Virus record (IMG/VR): IMGVR_UViG_3300031839_001269
Span: 1 to 42,760 of that record
DNA: 42,760 nt
Strand: one strand, 5' to 3'
Origin: a virus
Part shown: positions 12,595 through 20,284 of the stretch, in pieces
Position numbering within the stretch: position 1 is the stretch's first letter
Layout: every line of letters starts with the position of its first letter
Translations under genes and position numbers: made by a program
Notes under the pieces: model-generated
Seen by the model: only the letters and a program-made list of their open reading frames with translations
What the model was told of the DNA's origin: nothing
The model's database searches: none

Positions 12595-12635
12595 CGTTAT
12601 CCAGTGTTGACAGAGCCGTCACTATAGCATAATGT
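12595..12635 (+). promoter_or_regulatory. Early + strand promoter with dyad operator (copy 6)
   Basis: + strand -35 TTGACA (12607-12612), 17-bp spacer, -10 TAATGT (12630-12635). A CATAAT at 12628 with a 15-bp spacer is an alternative. TGAC-N6-GTCA lies at 12608-12621. The half-sites TTATCCAGTGTTGAC and (inverted) TTATGCTATAGTGAC share the TAT-C...TGAC skeleton of the cassette operators. It sits between the divergent helicase and early operons. A symmetric but weak - strand promoter (GTGACG/TAACGG) would leave almost no leader for the helicase gene. Confidence 0.72.
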
Positions 12636-12671
12636 CGGCAGCGTTCAACAAGCGAAAAGGAGCTGAACAAC

Positions 12672-13550
12672 ATGAAAGACCCGATTTCAATCACGATCCC
12701 ATTCGAGTATCACGCCCTGACGCGAGCGTCGGATTTTCTCCACGGTCTCGCCCAGGACGCAAAGGTCGCCGGCATGCAGGACCGCGTGACCGAGCAGGGG
12801 CCGACCATTACCGGCCCGACGCCAGACCCCGACCACGTACCCGACGAGGACTACCCGGCATCGCGCGAACTAGAGGCCGAGGAAGATTTCGATCTCGACC
12901 ACGCGCCTAATCGGGACCCGTCGGCGGCTTTTGGGAGCGGGGCGGACGATGCGACGACTGCGGCGGGACCGGAGTCTGCCCCGCATGCGGAGACGACGGC
13001 GGGCGCTGCTCACACTGCCGACACGTCGGAGCCTGCCCCATCTGCAGCGGGTCCGGCAGCTGCTGATCTGGATCTCGACGCCGACGGCCTGCCGTGGGAC
13101 GGCCGGATCCATTCGAGCAGCAAAAAGAAACTGGCCAAAACCAAACAATGGAAAAAGCGCCGCAAGCCGAACGATCAGGCCGAGGATCAATGGGAACGGT
13201 ACGTCGAGAGCGTCGAGGCCGAACTGCGCCGCGTGATGCAGGCCGGACCGCATGCCCCTGTCGAGGCCAAACAGCCGGAGCCCGAGCCGGAGAAAGCCGC
13301 CGGACCGACTCCTCCGCCCGCTGCAGCCGACAAGCCGGCCGCGCCGACAGGACCGACCCCGCCGCCAGCGGCGACCGGATCCGCTGAAATCAAAACGCTG
13401 CCGGAGCTGTTCCGTCTGATCACGGACAACAACATCAGCGACGACAAGGTCATGGCCGCCATAAACGCGCAGGGGATCGACTCGCTGCCGTTGCTGGGCG
13501 CCCGCCCCGACCTGATCCCGGCCGTCGCCAAAGCGCTGCAGGAGGGTTAA
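12672..13550 (+). CDS. Pro/Ala-rich early protein, 292 aa
   Basis: ATG at 12672 with AAGGAG 9 nt upstream. The N-terminal 25 residues are compact (I-S-I-T-I-P-F-E-Y-H-A-L-T-R-A-S-D-F-L); a long acidic Pro/Ala/Thr-rich part follows, then the motif D-L-D-A-D-G-L-P-W-D-G-R-I-H-S-S-S-K-K-K, then another Pro/Ala linker and a C-terminal helical domain (A-E-I-K-T-L-P-E-L-F-R-L-I-T). The 'LPWDxRIHx(S/G)' motif is widespread in phage early proteins of unknown role, usually encoded near nucleases and SSBs. It heads the replication operon, so a role in replication is inferred from context only. Confidence 0.75.
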   Translation: MKDPISITIPFEYHALTRASDFLHGLAQDAKVAGMQDRVTEQGPTITGPTPDPDHVPDEDYPASRELEAEEDFDLDHAPNRDPSAAFGSGADDATTAAGPESAPHAETTAGAAHTADTSEPAPSAAGPAAADLDLDADGLPWDGRIHSSSKKKLAKTKQWKKRRKPNDQAEDQWERYVESVEAELRRVMQAGPHAPVEAKQPEPEPEKAAGPTPPPAAADKPAAPTGPTPPPAATGSAEIKTLPELFRLITDNNISDDKVMAAINAQGIDSLPLLGARPDLIPAVAKALQEG

Positions 13551-13553
13551 GGC

Positions 13554-14705
13554 ATGGCGCATTCGATCATCGCGCCGTCATCTGCGGCGATCTGGGGCCC
13601 GCCCGACGGTTGTCGCGGCTGGCCACTAATGAACCAGCTGTTCCCGGAACTTGAGGAAAGCGCGGAGAGCGCCGAGGGGACCGCGTCCCACGATGTCGGC
13701 GAGTCGCTGATCGGATTCGCTGCGCGTGGCCTGACGCCGAAAGCCGAGGAGTATGTCGGCGGCCAGGCAGCGAACGGGGTCGTCATCGATCAGGACATGT
13801 ACGACGGCGCTCTGCTGTACGCGAACGACGTCCGCTCGGTTATGTGCCGGACTGGCGTTTTCACGCCCTCGATCGAGCAGCGTGTCCACGCGTCGCGGAT
13901 TCATCCCGAGGCCTGGGGGACGCCCGACGCTTGGCTGTTCGACGAGAAAAATCGGACCCTGTACTTATGGGACTACAAATTCGGGCATCTGATCGTCGAA
14001 GCGTTCGAGAACTGGCAGCTGCTGGTCTATCTCTGCGCGATCCTCGAACTGCTCGACATCGACGGCCTGAAAGATCAGTACATTCGGGTCGAATTCCGGA
14101 TCGTCCAGCCCCGCGCGTTCCATCCGAAAGGACAGATCCGCAGCTGGTCGTTCATGGCCTGCGATGCCCGGCCGTACTTCAACCAGCTGCACGCCTCCGC
14201 ACACGAGGCGCTATCGCCTGGGGCGCAGACCCGCAGCGGCCCCCACTGCCGACACTGTAAGGCGCGCCACGCTTGCGAGGCGGCGCTCACTGCCGGGATG
14301 GGGCTGTACGAGGTCGCCGCGAAACCGGTGCCGATGAACCTCGACGCGCTATCGCTGGGCGTCCAGCAGAACATCGTCACGCGGGCGATCAAGCAGCTGG
14401 AATACCTGAAAAGCGGGTACGACGCCGAGATCGAGGCGCGCGTCCGTCGCGGCGAGGGCGTCCCGTACTGGCGGACCGAGCAGGGCGTCGGCCGCGAAAC
14501 GTGGTCTCGACCGTCCGAGGAGGTCATCCGCATGGGTCAGATGCTTGGGCACGACCTGCGCCGTAAAGATCCAGTCACGCCCAAACAGGCCGTTTCGCTC
14601 GGTATTGACGAGGCGGTCATTAAGGGATACAGTCACAAACCACAAACCGGGATAAAAATCGTCCCAGATAATGGCAACCACGCAAAAGAGGTATTCTCGA
14701 AATGA
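13554..14705 (+). CDS. RecB/Cas4-like PD-(D/E)XK nuclease (DUF2800 type), 383 aa
   Basis: The family signature is in order: G-T-A-S-H-D-V-G-E (residues 42-50; His and Glu), G-T-P-D-A-W near 122-127 (Asp), and L-W-D-Y-K-F-G at 138-144 (D-x-K). A Cys cluster H-C-R-H-C-K-A-R-H-A-C near 227 is like that of Fe-S-containing RecB/Cas4 nucleases. Length and content fit phage DUF2800. These proteins are encoded next to an SSB-like DUF2815 gene, as here (4-nt overlap, ATGA). Likely 5'-3' exonuclease or end processing for recombination-dependent replication. Confidence 0.85.
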   Translation: MAHSIIAPSSAAIWGPPDGCRGWPLMNQLFPELEESAESAEGTASHDVGESLIGFAARGLTPKAEEYVGGQAANGVVIDQDMYDGALLYANDVRSVMCRTGVFTPSIEQRVHASRIHPEAWGTPDAWLFDEKNRTLYLWDYKFGHLIVEAFENWQLLVYLCAILELLDIDGLKDQYIRVEFRIVQPRAFHPKGQIRSWSFMACDARPYFNQLHASAHEALSPGAQTRSGPHCRHCKARHACEAALTAGMGLYEVAAKPVPMNLDALSLGVQQNIVTRAIKQLEYLKSGYDAEIEARVRRGEGVPYWRTEQGVGRETWSRPSEEVIRMGQMLGHDLRRKDPVTPKQAVSLGIDEAVIKGYSHKPQTGIKIVPDNGNHAKEVFSK

Positions 14706-15640
14706 GTGATAAACCCGTAGAAGTCACGACCCCCGTCGGCCGCCTGGTAGGCGGTCATCCGATGGTTCACGAGGTCGTCAAAGACGACAAAACCGGACAG
14801 CCGAAAATGCAGGCCGACGGCGTCACGCCCCGGACCTCCGCGTTTTTCGCGCTGGCCATCCCTAAAGGTCAGGAGTCCGGCTGGTGGGAGACCCCTTGGG
14901 GCCAGCAGATCTATCAGGCCGGCGTCGCCGGTTTCCCGGGCGGAGCGCATCAGCGGCCCGACTTCGCATGGAAAGTCGAGGACGGTGACAGCACGATCCC
15001 GAACAAGCGCAACAAACGGAACTGCGACCGCGAGGGGTTCCCCGGCCATTGGGTGATCCGCTGCTCGACCGGTCTGAACATCCGCTGCTACCACGACGGC
15101 AAATTCAGCCCACACGAGCAGATTCAGCAGAAAGAGGCGATCAAGCCGGGCGACTACGGCCGGGCGGCTCTGCTGGTCAAAGCGAACGGATCCGACCAGT
15201 CTCCGGGCGTATACCTGAACCCGGACATGTTCGCTCTGACGCGTGCCGGGATGGAAATCCAGCTCGGCGAGCAGCGCGACGCGGCCGACGCATTCAGCCA
15301 GCCGGCAGAAATGCCAGCGAACGCCCAGGTCGACCCGAACGCCGGCGCAGCTGGTCCTGCTCCGGGCCCTGCAGGCGCTACGCCGCCCCCTGCTGCTGGT
15401 CCGGCTCCCGGCCCTGCCAACGTGCAGCCCGCGCCGGACTTCGCCAACGGCCCGGCCGCTGGTCCTGCTGGTCCGAGCGCTCCTGCGGGTCCGTCAGCGC
15501 CGGCCGGCCCGAGCGCCCCTGCAGCCGCAGAGCCCGAGCCGATGTATTACGACGTCAACGGTCAGGGCCCCTACACGAAAGCCCAGCTCGTCGAGGCCGG
15601 CTATCAGGACCACCATTTCGCCACGCTTCGCAAAGCGTAA
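14702..15640 (+). CDS. ssDNA-binding-like protein (DUF2815-type) with GYF_2-like tail, 312 aa
   Basis: Residues about 1-190 look like the DUF2815/gp2.5-like OB-fold family: R-L-V-G-G-H-P-M-V, F-F-A-L-A-I-P-K-G, G-H-W-V-I-R-C-S-T, and S-P-G-V-Y-L-N-P-D-M-F-A-L. A linker of about 90 residues follows with GPSAPA repeated three times. The last about 35 residues (M-Y-Y-D-V-N-G-Q-G-P-Y-T-K-A-Q-L) resemble a GYF_2 domain (Y-x-x-x-x-G-x-Q-G-P-Y/F). Normal SSBs end in an acidic tip that recruits partners. Here the tip is replaced by a folded peptide-binding-like module. Coupled to the nuclease gene by ATGA. Confidence 0.8.
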   Translation: MSDKPVEVTTPVGRLVGGHPMVHEVVKDDKTGQPKMQADGVTPRTSAFFALAIPKGQESGWWETPWGQQIYQAGVAGFPGGAHQRPDFAWKVEDGDSTIPNKRNKRNCDREGFPGHWVIRCSTGLNIRCYHDGKFSPHEQIQQKEAIKPGDYGRAALLVKANGSDQSPGVYLNPDMFALTRAGMEIQLGEQRDAADAFSQPAEMPANAQVDPNAGAAGPAPGPAGATPPPAAGPAPGPANVQPAPDFANGPAAGPAGPSAPAGPSAPAGPSAPAAAEPEPMYYDVNGQGPYTKAQLVEAGYQDHHFATLRKA

Positions 15641-15649
15641 ACCCCTATC

Positions 15650-15677
15650 GGCCGCCCTCCGGGGCGGTCATTCTTTT
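15650..15677 (+). terminator. Weak terminator or attenuator hairpin
   Basis: CCGCCC (15652-15657), loop TCCG and GGGCGG (15662-15667) extend by two weaker pairs, and the run TCATTCTTTT follows. It lies 10 bp after the SSB stop, so the polymerase genes may be expressed at a lower level than the SSB. The T tract is interrupted, so it probably attenuates rather than stops transcription. Confidence 0.55.
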
Positions 15678-15690
15678 GGAGTATCACACC

Positions 15691-15903
15691 ATGCTGAAAT
15701 TTCTGGTTTGGCTGTTTCATACCCCCCGCGTCACTTGGTTCGATTTTGTCCTGTTCGTCGTTGCTGTCGTGTTCGTCGAGGGCTGGATCGGTCTCCTCGT
15801 GCTAGTGATCGGCCTTTTTGTCGGGACGTTTGTCGGGGGCTTGGCTCGCGCGTGGCAGCGGGACATCGAGAACGACTGCGACGTCGGGCCGGTTAAAAAA
15901 TGA
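15691..15903 (+). CDS. Small two-helix membrane protein, 70 aa
   Basis: ATG at 15691 with TGGAG 9 nt upstream; the stop overlaps the polymerase start (ATGA). Two hydrophobic segments (about residues 17-29 and 31-50: F-D-F-V-L-F-V-V-A-V-V-F-V, then W-I-G-L-L-V-L-V-I-G-L-F-V-G-T-F-V-G-G) form a hairpin, and a charged tail follows. An inner-membrane protein inside a replication operon is unexpected. It might tether replication to the membrane or act in exclusion. No family recognised. Confidence 0.65.
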   Translation: MLKFLVWLFHTPRVTWFDFVLFVVAVVFVEGWIGLLVLVIGLFVGTFVGGLARAWQRDIENDCDVGPVKK

Positions 15904-18302
15904 GTATTTGCTGGGATCCGACCGGGAACTGCTATTTCGTCGGGCGCTGGTCGGGCCAGCTCGACTCGCTGGGCGGCCACGTGGTCGAGAACGTGTCGGA
16001 GCTGCGGGCGTATACCCGGATCCGCGCCGGGACCGGTTTCTCGACCGTGCTGCCCGACATGGATTTCGAGACGTACAGCGAGGCCGGCTATACATGGAAC
16101 CCCGACGCGAACAAGGGGCTCGGGAAATGGCAGTCGATCGTCAAGTCTCCGCCGCATGGCCTCGGCGCTGTCGGCGCTCCGGTGTACTCCGAGCATCCGT
16201 CGACCGAGGTCCTGTCGCTCGCCTACAATTTCAAGGACGGGACCGGGCCCCGGCTATGGCTGCCAGGTATGCCGCCCCCGACCGATCTGTTCGCCCAGCT
16301 GGCGGCCGGCCATACGTTCGAGGCCTGGAACAGCATTTTCGAGTTTCTTATTTGGGAAAACGTATGCGTCAAAATGGGCTGGCCGCAGATCCGCATAGAC
16401 CAGCTGCGGGACGCAATGGCCAAAGCGCGGGCATTCAGCCTGCCGGCGAAACTCGGCAAAGCCGCCGAGGTTCTGGAAACATCCGATCAGAAAATCGACG
16501 ACGGGATGCGGCTGATCAAGAAATTCAGCGTCCCGCGCAATCCGACCAAAAAGGACGCCAGGCGCCGGTTGCTTATGAGCGACCCGGATCACGCCGAGGA
16601 CGGTCAGAAATTCATCGAATACAATTTCGGCGACATTAAATCGGAGTCCGCCGTCAGCGCCGAGATCCCCGATCTGGATCCGGACGAGCTCGAAACGTGG
16701 AAAGTCGACCAGCGGATAAACACGCGGGGCGTTCATATCGACCGCAAAGCGCTGGCGGACTGCATCGCGATCGTCGAGCAAGCATTCGAGAAATACGAGG
16801 CCGAGCTCGTGACCTTGACCGGCGGGACCGTGAAGTCCGCCAGCGAGATCGACAAGCTCCTCGGCTGGCTGTCCGGCCGTGGCGTCAGCATGCCGAACAT
16901 GCAGGCCGAGACGGTCGAGGACACGCTGGCCGACTGGAACTATCCGGACTGGCCGGGATACAACGAGGCGCGCCGGGCGCTTGAGATCCGCGCGGTTCTC
17001 GGTGCGGCCAGTGTGAAAAAACTGTTCGCCATCGACCGGCGGACCAGCGACGACGGTCGCCTGCGGGACCTGTTCGCGTTCTGCGGTGCTGACCGGACCG
17101 GTCGCTGGTCTGGCAAGGGGCCGCAGCCGCAGAACCTAGCCGCCAGCGGTCCGAAGGTCGTCCAGTGCGACAAAACGAACGGCTGCGGGAAACACTACCA
17201 CGCCCGGCCGGATCTCGACGCGTGCCCGTGGTGCCAGACCCCCAGCTGGGCATCTGAAAAAGCCGACTGGTCTGTCGACGCTGTCGAGGACGCTCTGCAG
17301 GTCATAGAGACCCGATGGCTGCCACACGTCGAGCATTATTTCGGCGACCCTATAGCGGCCGTCTCCGGCTGCCTGCGGGGATTGTTTAGCGCTGCGCCAG
17401 GCTGCGACCTGATCTGCTCGGACTATTCCGCGATCGAGGCGGTCGTTCTGGCCATGCTGGCCGGCGAGGACTGGCGGATCGAGGTATTCCGGACGCATGG
17501 CAAGATTTACGAAATGTCGCTCGCCAAAATCACGGGGATGTCGTTCGAGGACATCATGGCGCACGCCGGGTACATGGACCTGACCGTCGACAATTGGTGG
17601 ACCGCTCCGCAGACCGGGTCGCATCATCCGCTGCGGAAAAAGATCGGCAAAGTCGCCGAGCTCGGCTCGGGTTATCAGGGCAGCGTCGGCGCCTGGAAAG
17701 CATTCGGGGCGGACGAGTATTTCGAGACCGACGAGGAGATCAAAGCGCAGGTCGACGCGTGGCGCAAGGCATCGCCGAACGTGGTCAAATTCTGGTACGG
17801 CCTGCAGGACGCCGCGATCGCAGCGGTCCAGAACCCCGGGCAGAATTTCCAATACCGGGGGCTCGTCTACGGCGTGCGCGATGATGTCCTATATTGTCAG
17901 CTCTGGTCAGGCCGGAAACTCGCCTACCACAAACCGCGCCTGCATCCGGACGTCACGCCCTGGGGCCGCCAAGTCCTGAAACTGACCTACGAAGGCTGGA
18001 ACAGCGATTACAAGAAAGGGCCGAAAGGCTGGATGCGGCTCGATACCTACGGCGGGAAACTGTGCGAAAACGTAGTGCAGGCGACCGCCCGGGATCTGCT
18101 CGCCTACGCCCTGAAAAATGTCGAGGCCGCCGGGTACCCGGTTGTCCTCCACGTTCACGACGAGATCGTCGCCGAGGTCCCCGAGGGATCCGGCTCGATC
18201 GAGGAATTCGAGCGCATCATGGCGGCCGTCCCGCCGTGGGCGTCCGATTGGCCCGTGAAAGCCGCAGGCGGCTGGCGCGGTAAACGATACAGAAAGGACT
18301 GA
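15900..18302 (+). CDS. Family A DNA polymerase with 3'-5' exonuclease, 800 aa
   Basis: Exonuclease motif D-F-E-T at residues 55-58 and a following F-E-A-W-N-S and Y-N-F-G-D-I-K-S-E (exo III-like) support proofreading. Polymerase motif A S-D-Y-S-A-I-E near 508, motif B R-K-K-I-G-K-V-A-E-L-G-x-G-Y-Q-G near 578, and motif C H-V-H-D-E-I-V near 750 are complete. A Cys-rich insertion (C-D-K-T-N-G-C ... C-P-W-C, near 422-445) is a zinc ribbon in the thumb/fingers region. The enzyme matches the PolA of phages that carry DUF2800/DUF2815 genes. Overlaps the preceding gene as ATGA. Confidence 0.92.
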   Translation: MSICWDPTGNCYFVGRWSGQLDSLGGHVVENVSELRAYTRIRAGTGFSTVLPDMDFETYSEAGYTWNPDANKGLGKWQSIVKSPPHGLGAVGAPVYSEHPSTEVLSLAYNFKDGTGPRLWLPGMPPPTDLFAQLAAGHTFEAWNSIFEFLIWENVCVKMGWPQIRIDQLRDAMAKARAFSLPAKLGKAAEVLETSDQKIDDGMRLIKKFSVPRNPTKKDARRRLLMSDPDHAEDGQKFIEYNFGDIKSESAVSAEIPDLDPDELETWKVDQRINTRGVHIDRKALADCIAIVEQAFEKYEAELVTLTGGTVKSASEIDKLLGWLSGRGVSMPNMQAETVEDTLADWNYPDWPGYNEARRALEIRAVLGAASVKKLFAIDRRTSDDGRLRDLFAFCGADRTGRWSGKGPQPQNLAASGPKVVQCDKTNGCGKHYHARPDLDACPWCQTPSWASEKADWSVDAVEDALQVIETRWLPHVEHYFGDPIAAVSGCLRGLFSAAPGCDLICSDYSAIEAVVLAMLAGEDWRIEVFRTHGKIYEMSLAKITGMSFEDIMAHAGYMDLTVDNWWTAPQTGSHHPLRKKIGKVAELGSGYQGSVGAWKAFGADEYFETDEEIKAQVDAWRKASPNVVKFWYGLQDAAIAAVQNPGQNFQYRGLVYGVRDDVLYCQLWSGRKLAYHKPRLHPDVTPWGRQVLKLTYEGWNSDYKKGPKGWMRLDTYGGKLCENVVQATARDLLAYALKNVEAAGYPVVLHVHDEIVAEVPEGSGSIEEFERIMAAVPPWASDWPVKAAGGWRGKRYRKD

Positions 18303-18307
18303 TCATT

Positions 18308-18847
18308 ATGGATTACAACCAACTATCGAAAGAGATATACGCGCAGAACAAGGCGGTCGGCTGGTGGGACGACCCGAACCGCTGCTTGTTCGAGACCCTG
18401 CAGCTCGTCAGCACGGAAGTCGCCGAGGCGACCGAGGCGGAGCGCAAGGACCTGGCCGACGATCATTTACCGCATCGCAAGGGCGGCGAGGTTGAACTGG
18501 CCGACGCGCTGATCCGCGTTCTGGATCTGGGCGGCCGTCTCGGTCTGGAATACTTGGAGCCCCCCAGAGCGATAAACGAGGTTGAATACTTGTCGAGCTC
18601 GGCCGGAGCCATTCATCTTACGATCAACCGATGCGTTATCGAACTGGCGGACTCCCTGACGGACCGCCTCCGCGAAAAGACGGCGCCCCGACACTGGTCG
18701 AACCTGATCGACGCTATCGAATCCGCAGCAGTTCTGCTCGGCCATGATGACCTGCAGGGCGCGCTGCTGGAAAAGCTGGAATATAACCGGCATCGAGCCG
18801 ACCACAAGCGCGAGAACCGCGCGAAAGCCAACGGAAAGAGGTTTTAA
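18308..18847 (+). CDS. MazG-like all-alpha NTP pyrophosphohydrolase, 179 aa
   Basis: Residues 32-50 contain S-T-E-V-A-E-A-T-E-A-E-R (E-x-x-E) and 60-75 contain G-E-V-E-L-A-D-A-L-I-R-V-L-D (E-x-x-D), the Mg-binding acidic pairs of the MazG/dUTPase-like all-alpha fold. A second less clear repeat (H-L-T-I-N-R-C-V-I-E-L-A-D-S-L) follows. These enzymes hydrolyse NTP or dNTP to the monophosphate. Placed 5 bp after the polymerase, so a dNTP-pool or modified-nucleotide role is likely. The substrate is not predictable. Confidence 0.78.
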   Translation: MDYNQLSKEIYAQNKAVGWWDDPNRCLFETLQLVSTEVAEATEAERKDLADDHLPHRKGGEVELADALIRVLDLGGRLGLEYLEPPRAINEVEYLSSSAGAIHLTINRCVIELADSLTDRLREKTAPRHWSNLIDAIESAAVLLGHDDLQGALLEKLEYNRHRADHKRENRAKANGKRF

Positions 18848-18850
18848 ACC

Positions 18851-19771
18851 ATGTTTAAGAACGCACGATTCTGGCGGTTTACCCGCCCCTATGAAATGAA
18901 CGGCGACCAGCTGGCCGAGGCGCTGCAGCAGTACCAGATGAAACCGGTCGGCCCCCAGGAGCGGGCGCGGTCCGGTTGGGTGCCTATCGTCGACGATAAG
19001 TTTGTCGCGGTCTCTGACGGCCTGCAGCTGGTCTGCCTGCGGACGGACGAGCGTATGCTGCCGAGCCACGTGATCACGCGCTACGCCAACGAGAAAGCGC
19101 GAGAGATCGAGCAGGAGCGGGGCGAGCGTATCCGGCGTCGGGAAATGCAGGAGATCAAAGAGCAGGTCGAACTCGAACTTCTGCCCCGGGCCTTTATCAA
19201 AACGTCCCATCTGTTGGCGTTCATCGATCCGAAAAGCGGGACAATCGTCGTCGATAGCAAGGGCGCCGGCAAAGCCGAGGATCTGCTCTCGCAGCTGCGA
19301 CGGGCGCTCGGATCCTTACCGGTACGGCCGGCAGTCGTTCAGGCCTCGCCGCGCTTCACGATGACCGGCTGGCTGTCCGGCGACGTCGAGCGGCCCGACG
19401 AGATCGTCCCGGGCGAGTCGTGCGAAATGCACGGGCTCGGCGAAAAGGGCGGGAAAGTCAAGGTCAAGGGGCTGGATCTGTTCGGCGACGAGGTTCTGGT
19501 CCACGTGAACAACGGGAAACAGGTCGTCAGCCTGGAATGCGAATTCGACGGCAGCCTGAACGCCGCGATCGGCGAGGACTTGAGCCTGCAGGGCGTGAAA
19601 TGGCTCGACCGGATCCACGAGAAACTGGACGACATCGACGCGGACGATCGCGCCGCGCTCCTGTACGCCGAGTTTTATCTCACGGCCCGCGAGCTGCTGC
19701 GGTGTTTCTCGGTTCTGCTGACTGCGTTCGGCGGCGAGGGCCGGGGCGCCGTCATGGACGAGGCCGCCTAA
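18851..19771 (+). CDS. rdgC: RdgC-like recombination-associated protein, 306 aa
   Basis: The protein starts M-F-K-N-A-R-F-W-R-F, then Q-M-K-P-V-G-P-Q-E-R-A-R-S-G-W-V-P near 34-50, R-T-D-E-R-M-L-P-S-H-V-I near 72, L-L-P-R-A-F near 113, S-Q-L-R-R-A-L-G-S-L-P-V-R-P near 148-163, T-M-T-G-W near 173, and a C-terminal F-Y-L-T-A-R-E-L. These match E. coli RdgC along its whole length (about 300 aa). RdgC is a ring-shaped DNA-binding protein that antagonises RecA filament growth. In this phage it may protect replicating or circularising DNA from host recombination. It follows the MazG-like gene by 3 bp. Confidence 0.88.
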   Translation: MFKNARFWRFTRPYEMNGDQLAEALQQYQMKPVGPQERARSGWVPIVDDKFVAVSDGLQLVCLRTDERMLPSHVITRYANEKAREIEQERGERIRRREMQEIKEQVELELLPRAFIKTSHLLAFIDPKSGTIVVDSKGAGKAEDLLSQLRRALGSLPVRPAVVQASPRFTMTGWLSGDVERPDEIVPGESCEMHGLGEKGGKVKVKGLDLFGDEVLVHVNNGKQVVSLECEFDGSLNAAIGEDLSLQGVKWLDRIHEKLDDIDADDRAALLYAEFYLTARELLRCFSVLLTAFGGEGRGAVMDEAA

Positions 19772-20002
19772 ATGAAAACGACCCGACGGCAGTTTATGGC
19801 GCTGATCGGCGCGCTGGCTGTCATTCGGGTCGTGCCTGTTTCAGCGCCGCAGCTGTACCCGGACTGCATGGAAGCCGGAGAGCCTGGCGCGCAGTGCGGG
19901 CCGCTATCAGCCGCCGGGGCCGGGGGGCGGGAAGTTGTGCAGGACCCATCGGACCACGACGACGGCGCCCGTCCCTATCGCGCCCCACTTCCCAAGCCAT
20001 AG
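19772..20002 (+). CDS. Possible small exported protein, 76 aa
   Basis: ATG follows the RdgC stop directly (TAAATG). The first 25 residues M-K-T-T-R-R-Q-F-M-A-L-I-G-A-L-A-V-I-R-V-V-P-V-S-A look like a twin-arginine-type or Sec signal peptide. The rest is short and Gly/Ala/Pro-rich, and its last about 95 nt are antisense to the convergent membrane-protein gene (19907-20275). Coupling and the signal-like start favour a real gene; the overlap and low-complexity end argue for caution. Confidence 0.45.
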   Translation: MKTTRRQFMALIGALAVIRVVPVSAPQLYPDCMEAGEPGAQCGPLSAAGAGGREVVQDPSDHDDGARPYRAPLPKP

Positions 20003-20275
20003 CAGGAAACGCTGCAGGGCCCCGCCGATACGGGCGGCGCTCTGGACGTCATCATACACTCGAACCACGCCGGCCGTGCTGTCGGCTATCTTGCAGACGC
20101 TCTCGGCCAGCTCTCGGGTCGTTTGCGTGTTCTGCTCGACCATGACGGCCAGCTGCTCCCAGCGCTCCTCCTGACGCTCCCAGCAGCGCTCCTGCTCCTC
20201 CTTATGCTCCTCGAATTCCTGGCGGAGCTGAATCAGCTCTGAATCGCTAAACCGTGGCATATCGTCGCCCGTCAC
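19907..20275 (-). CDS. Coiled-coil, single-TM membrane protein of the lysis module, 122 aa
   Basis: The N-terminal 55 residues are a charged coiled coil (E-E-H-K-E-E-Q-E-R-C-W-E-R-Q-E-E-R-W-E-Q-L); a C-terminal hydrophobic helix follows (W-G-A-I-G-T-G-A-V-V-V-V-R-W-V-L), and a Pro/Gly end. The layout resembles XhlA-type haemolysin/holin-accessory proteins. GTG at 20275 with AAGGGGG upstream is the likeliest start; an ATG at 20260 is possible. It is the last gene of the late operon, behind the holin-like gene. No Rz/Rz1 spanin pair is visible, so this protein may help membrane disruption. Confidence 0.65.
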   Translation of the reverse strand: MTGDDMPRFSDSELIQLRQEFEEHKEEQERCWERQEERWEQLAVMVEQNTQTTRELAESVCKIADSTAGVVRVYDDVQSAARIGGALQRFLLWLGKWGAIGTGAVVVVRWVLHNFPPPGPGG

Positions 20276-20284
20276 TGCGCCCCC

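Noticed and set aside
13554-14705. True Cas4 of a CRISPR system
   Set aside because: It has the RecB/Cas4-like nuclease motifs, but no other cas gene or array; the neighbours are phage replication genes, as with DUF2800.
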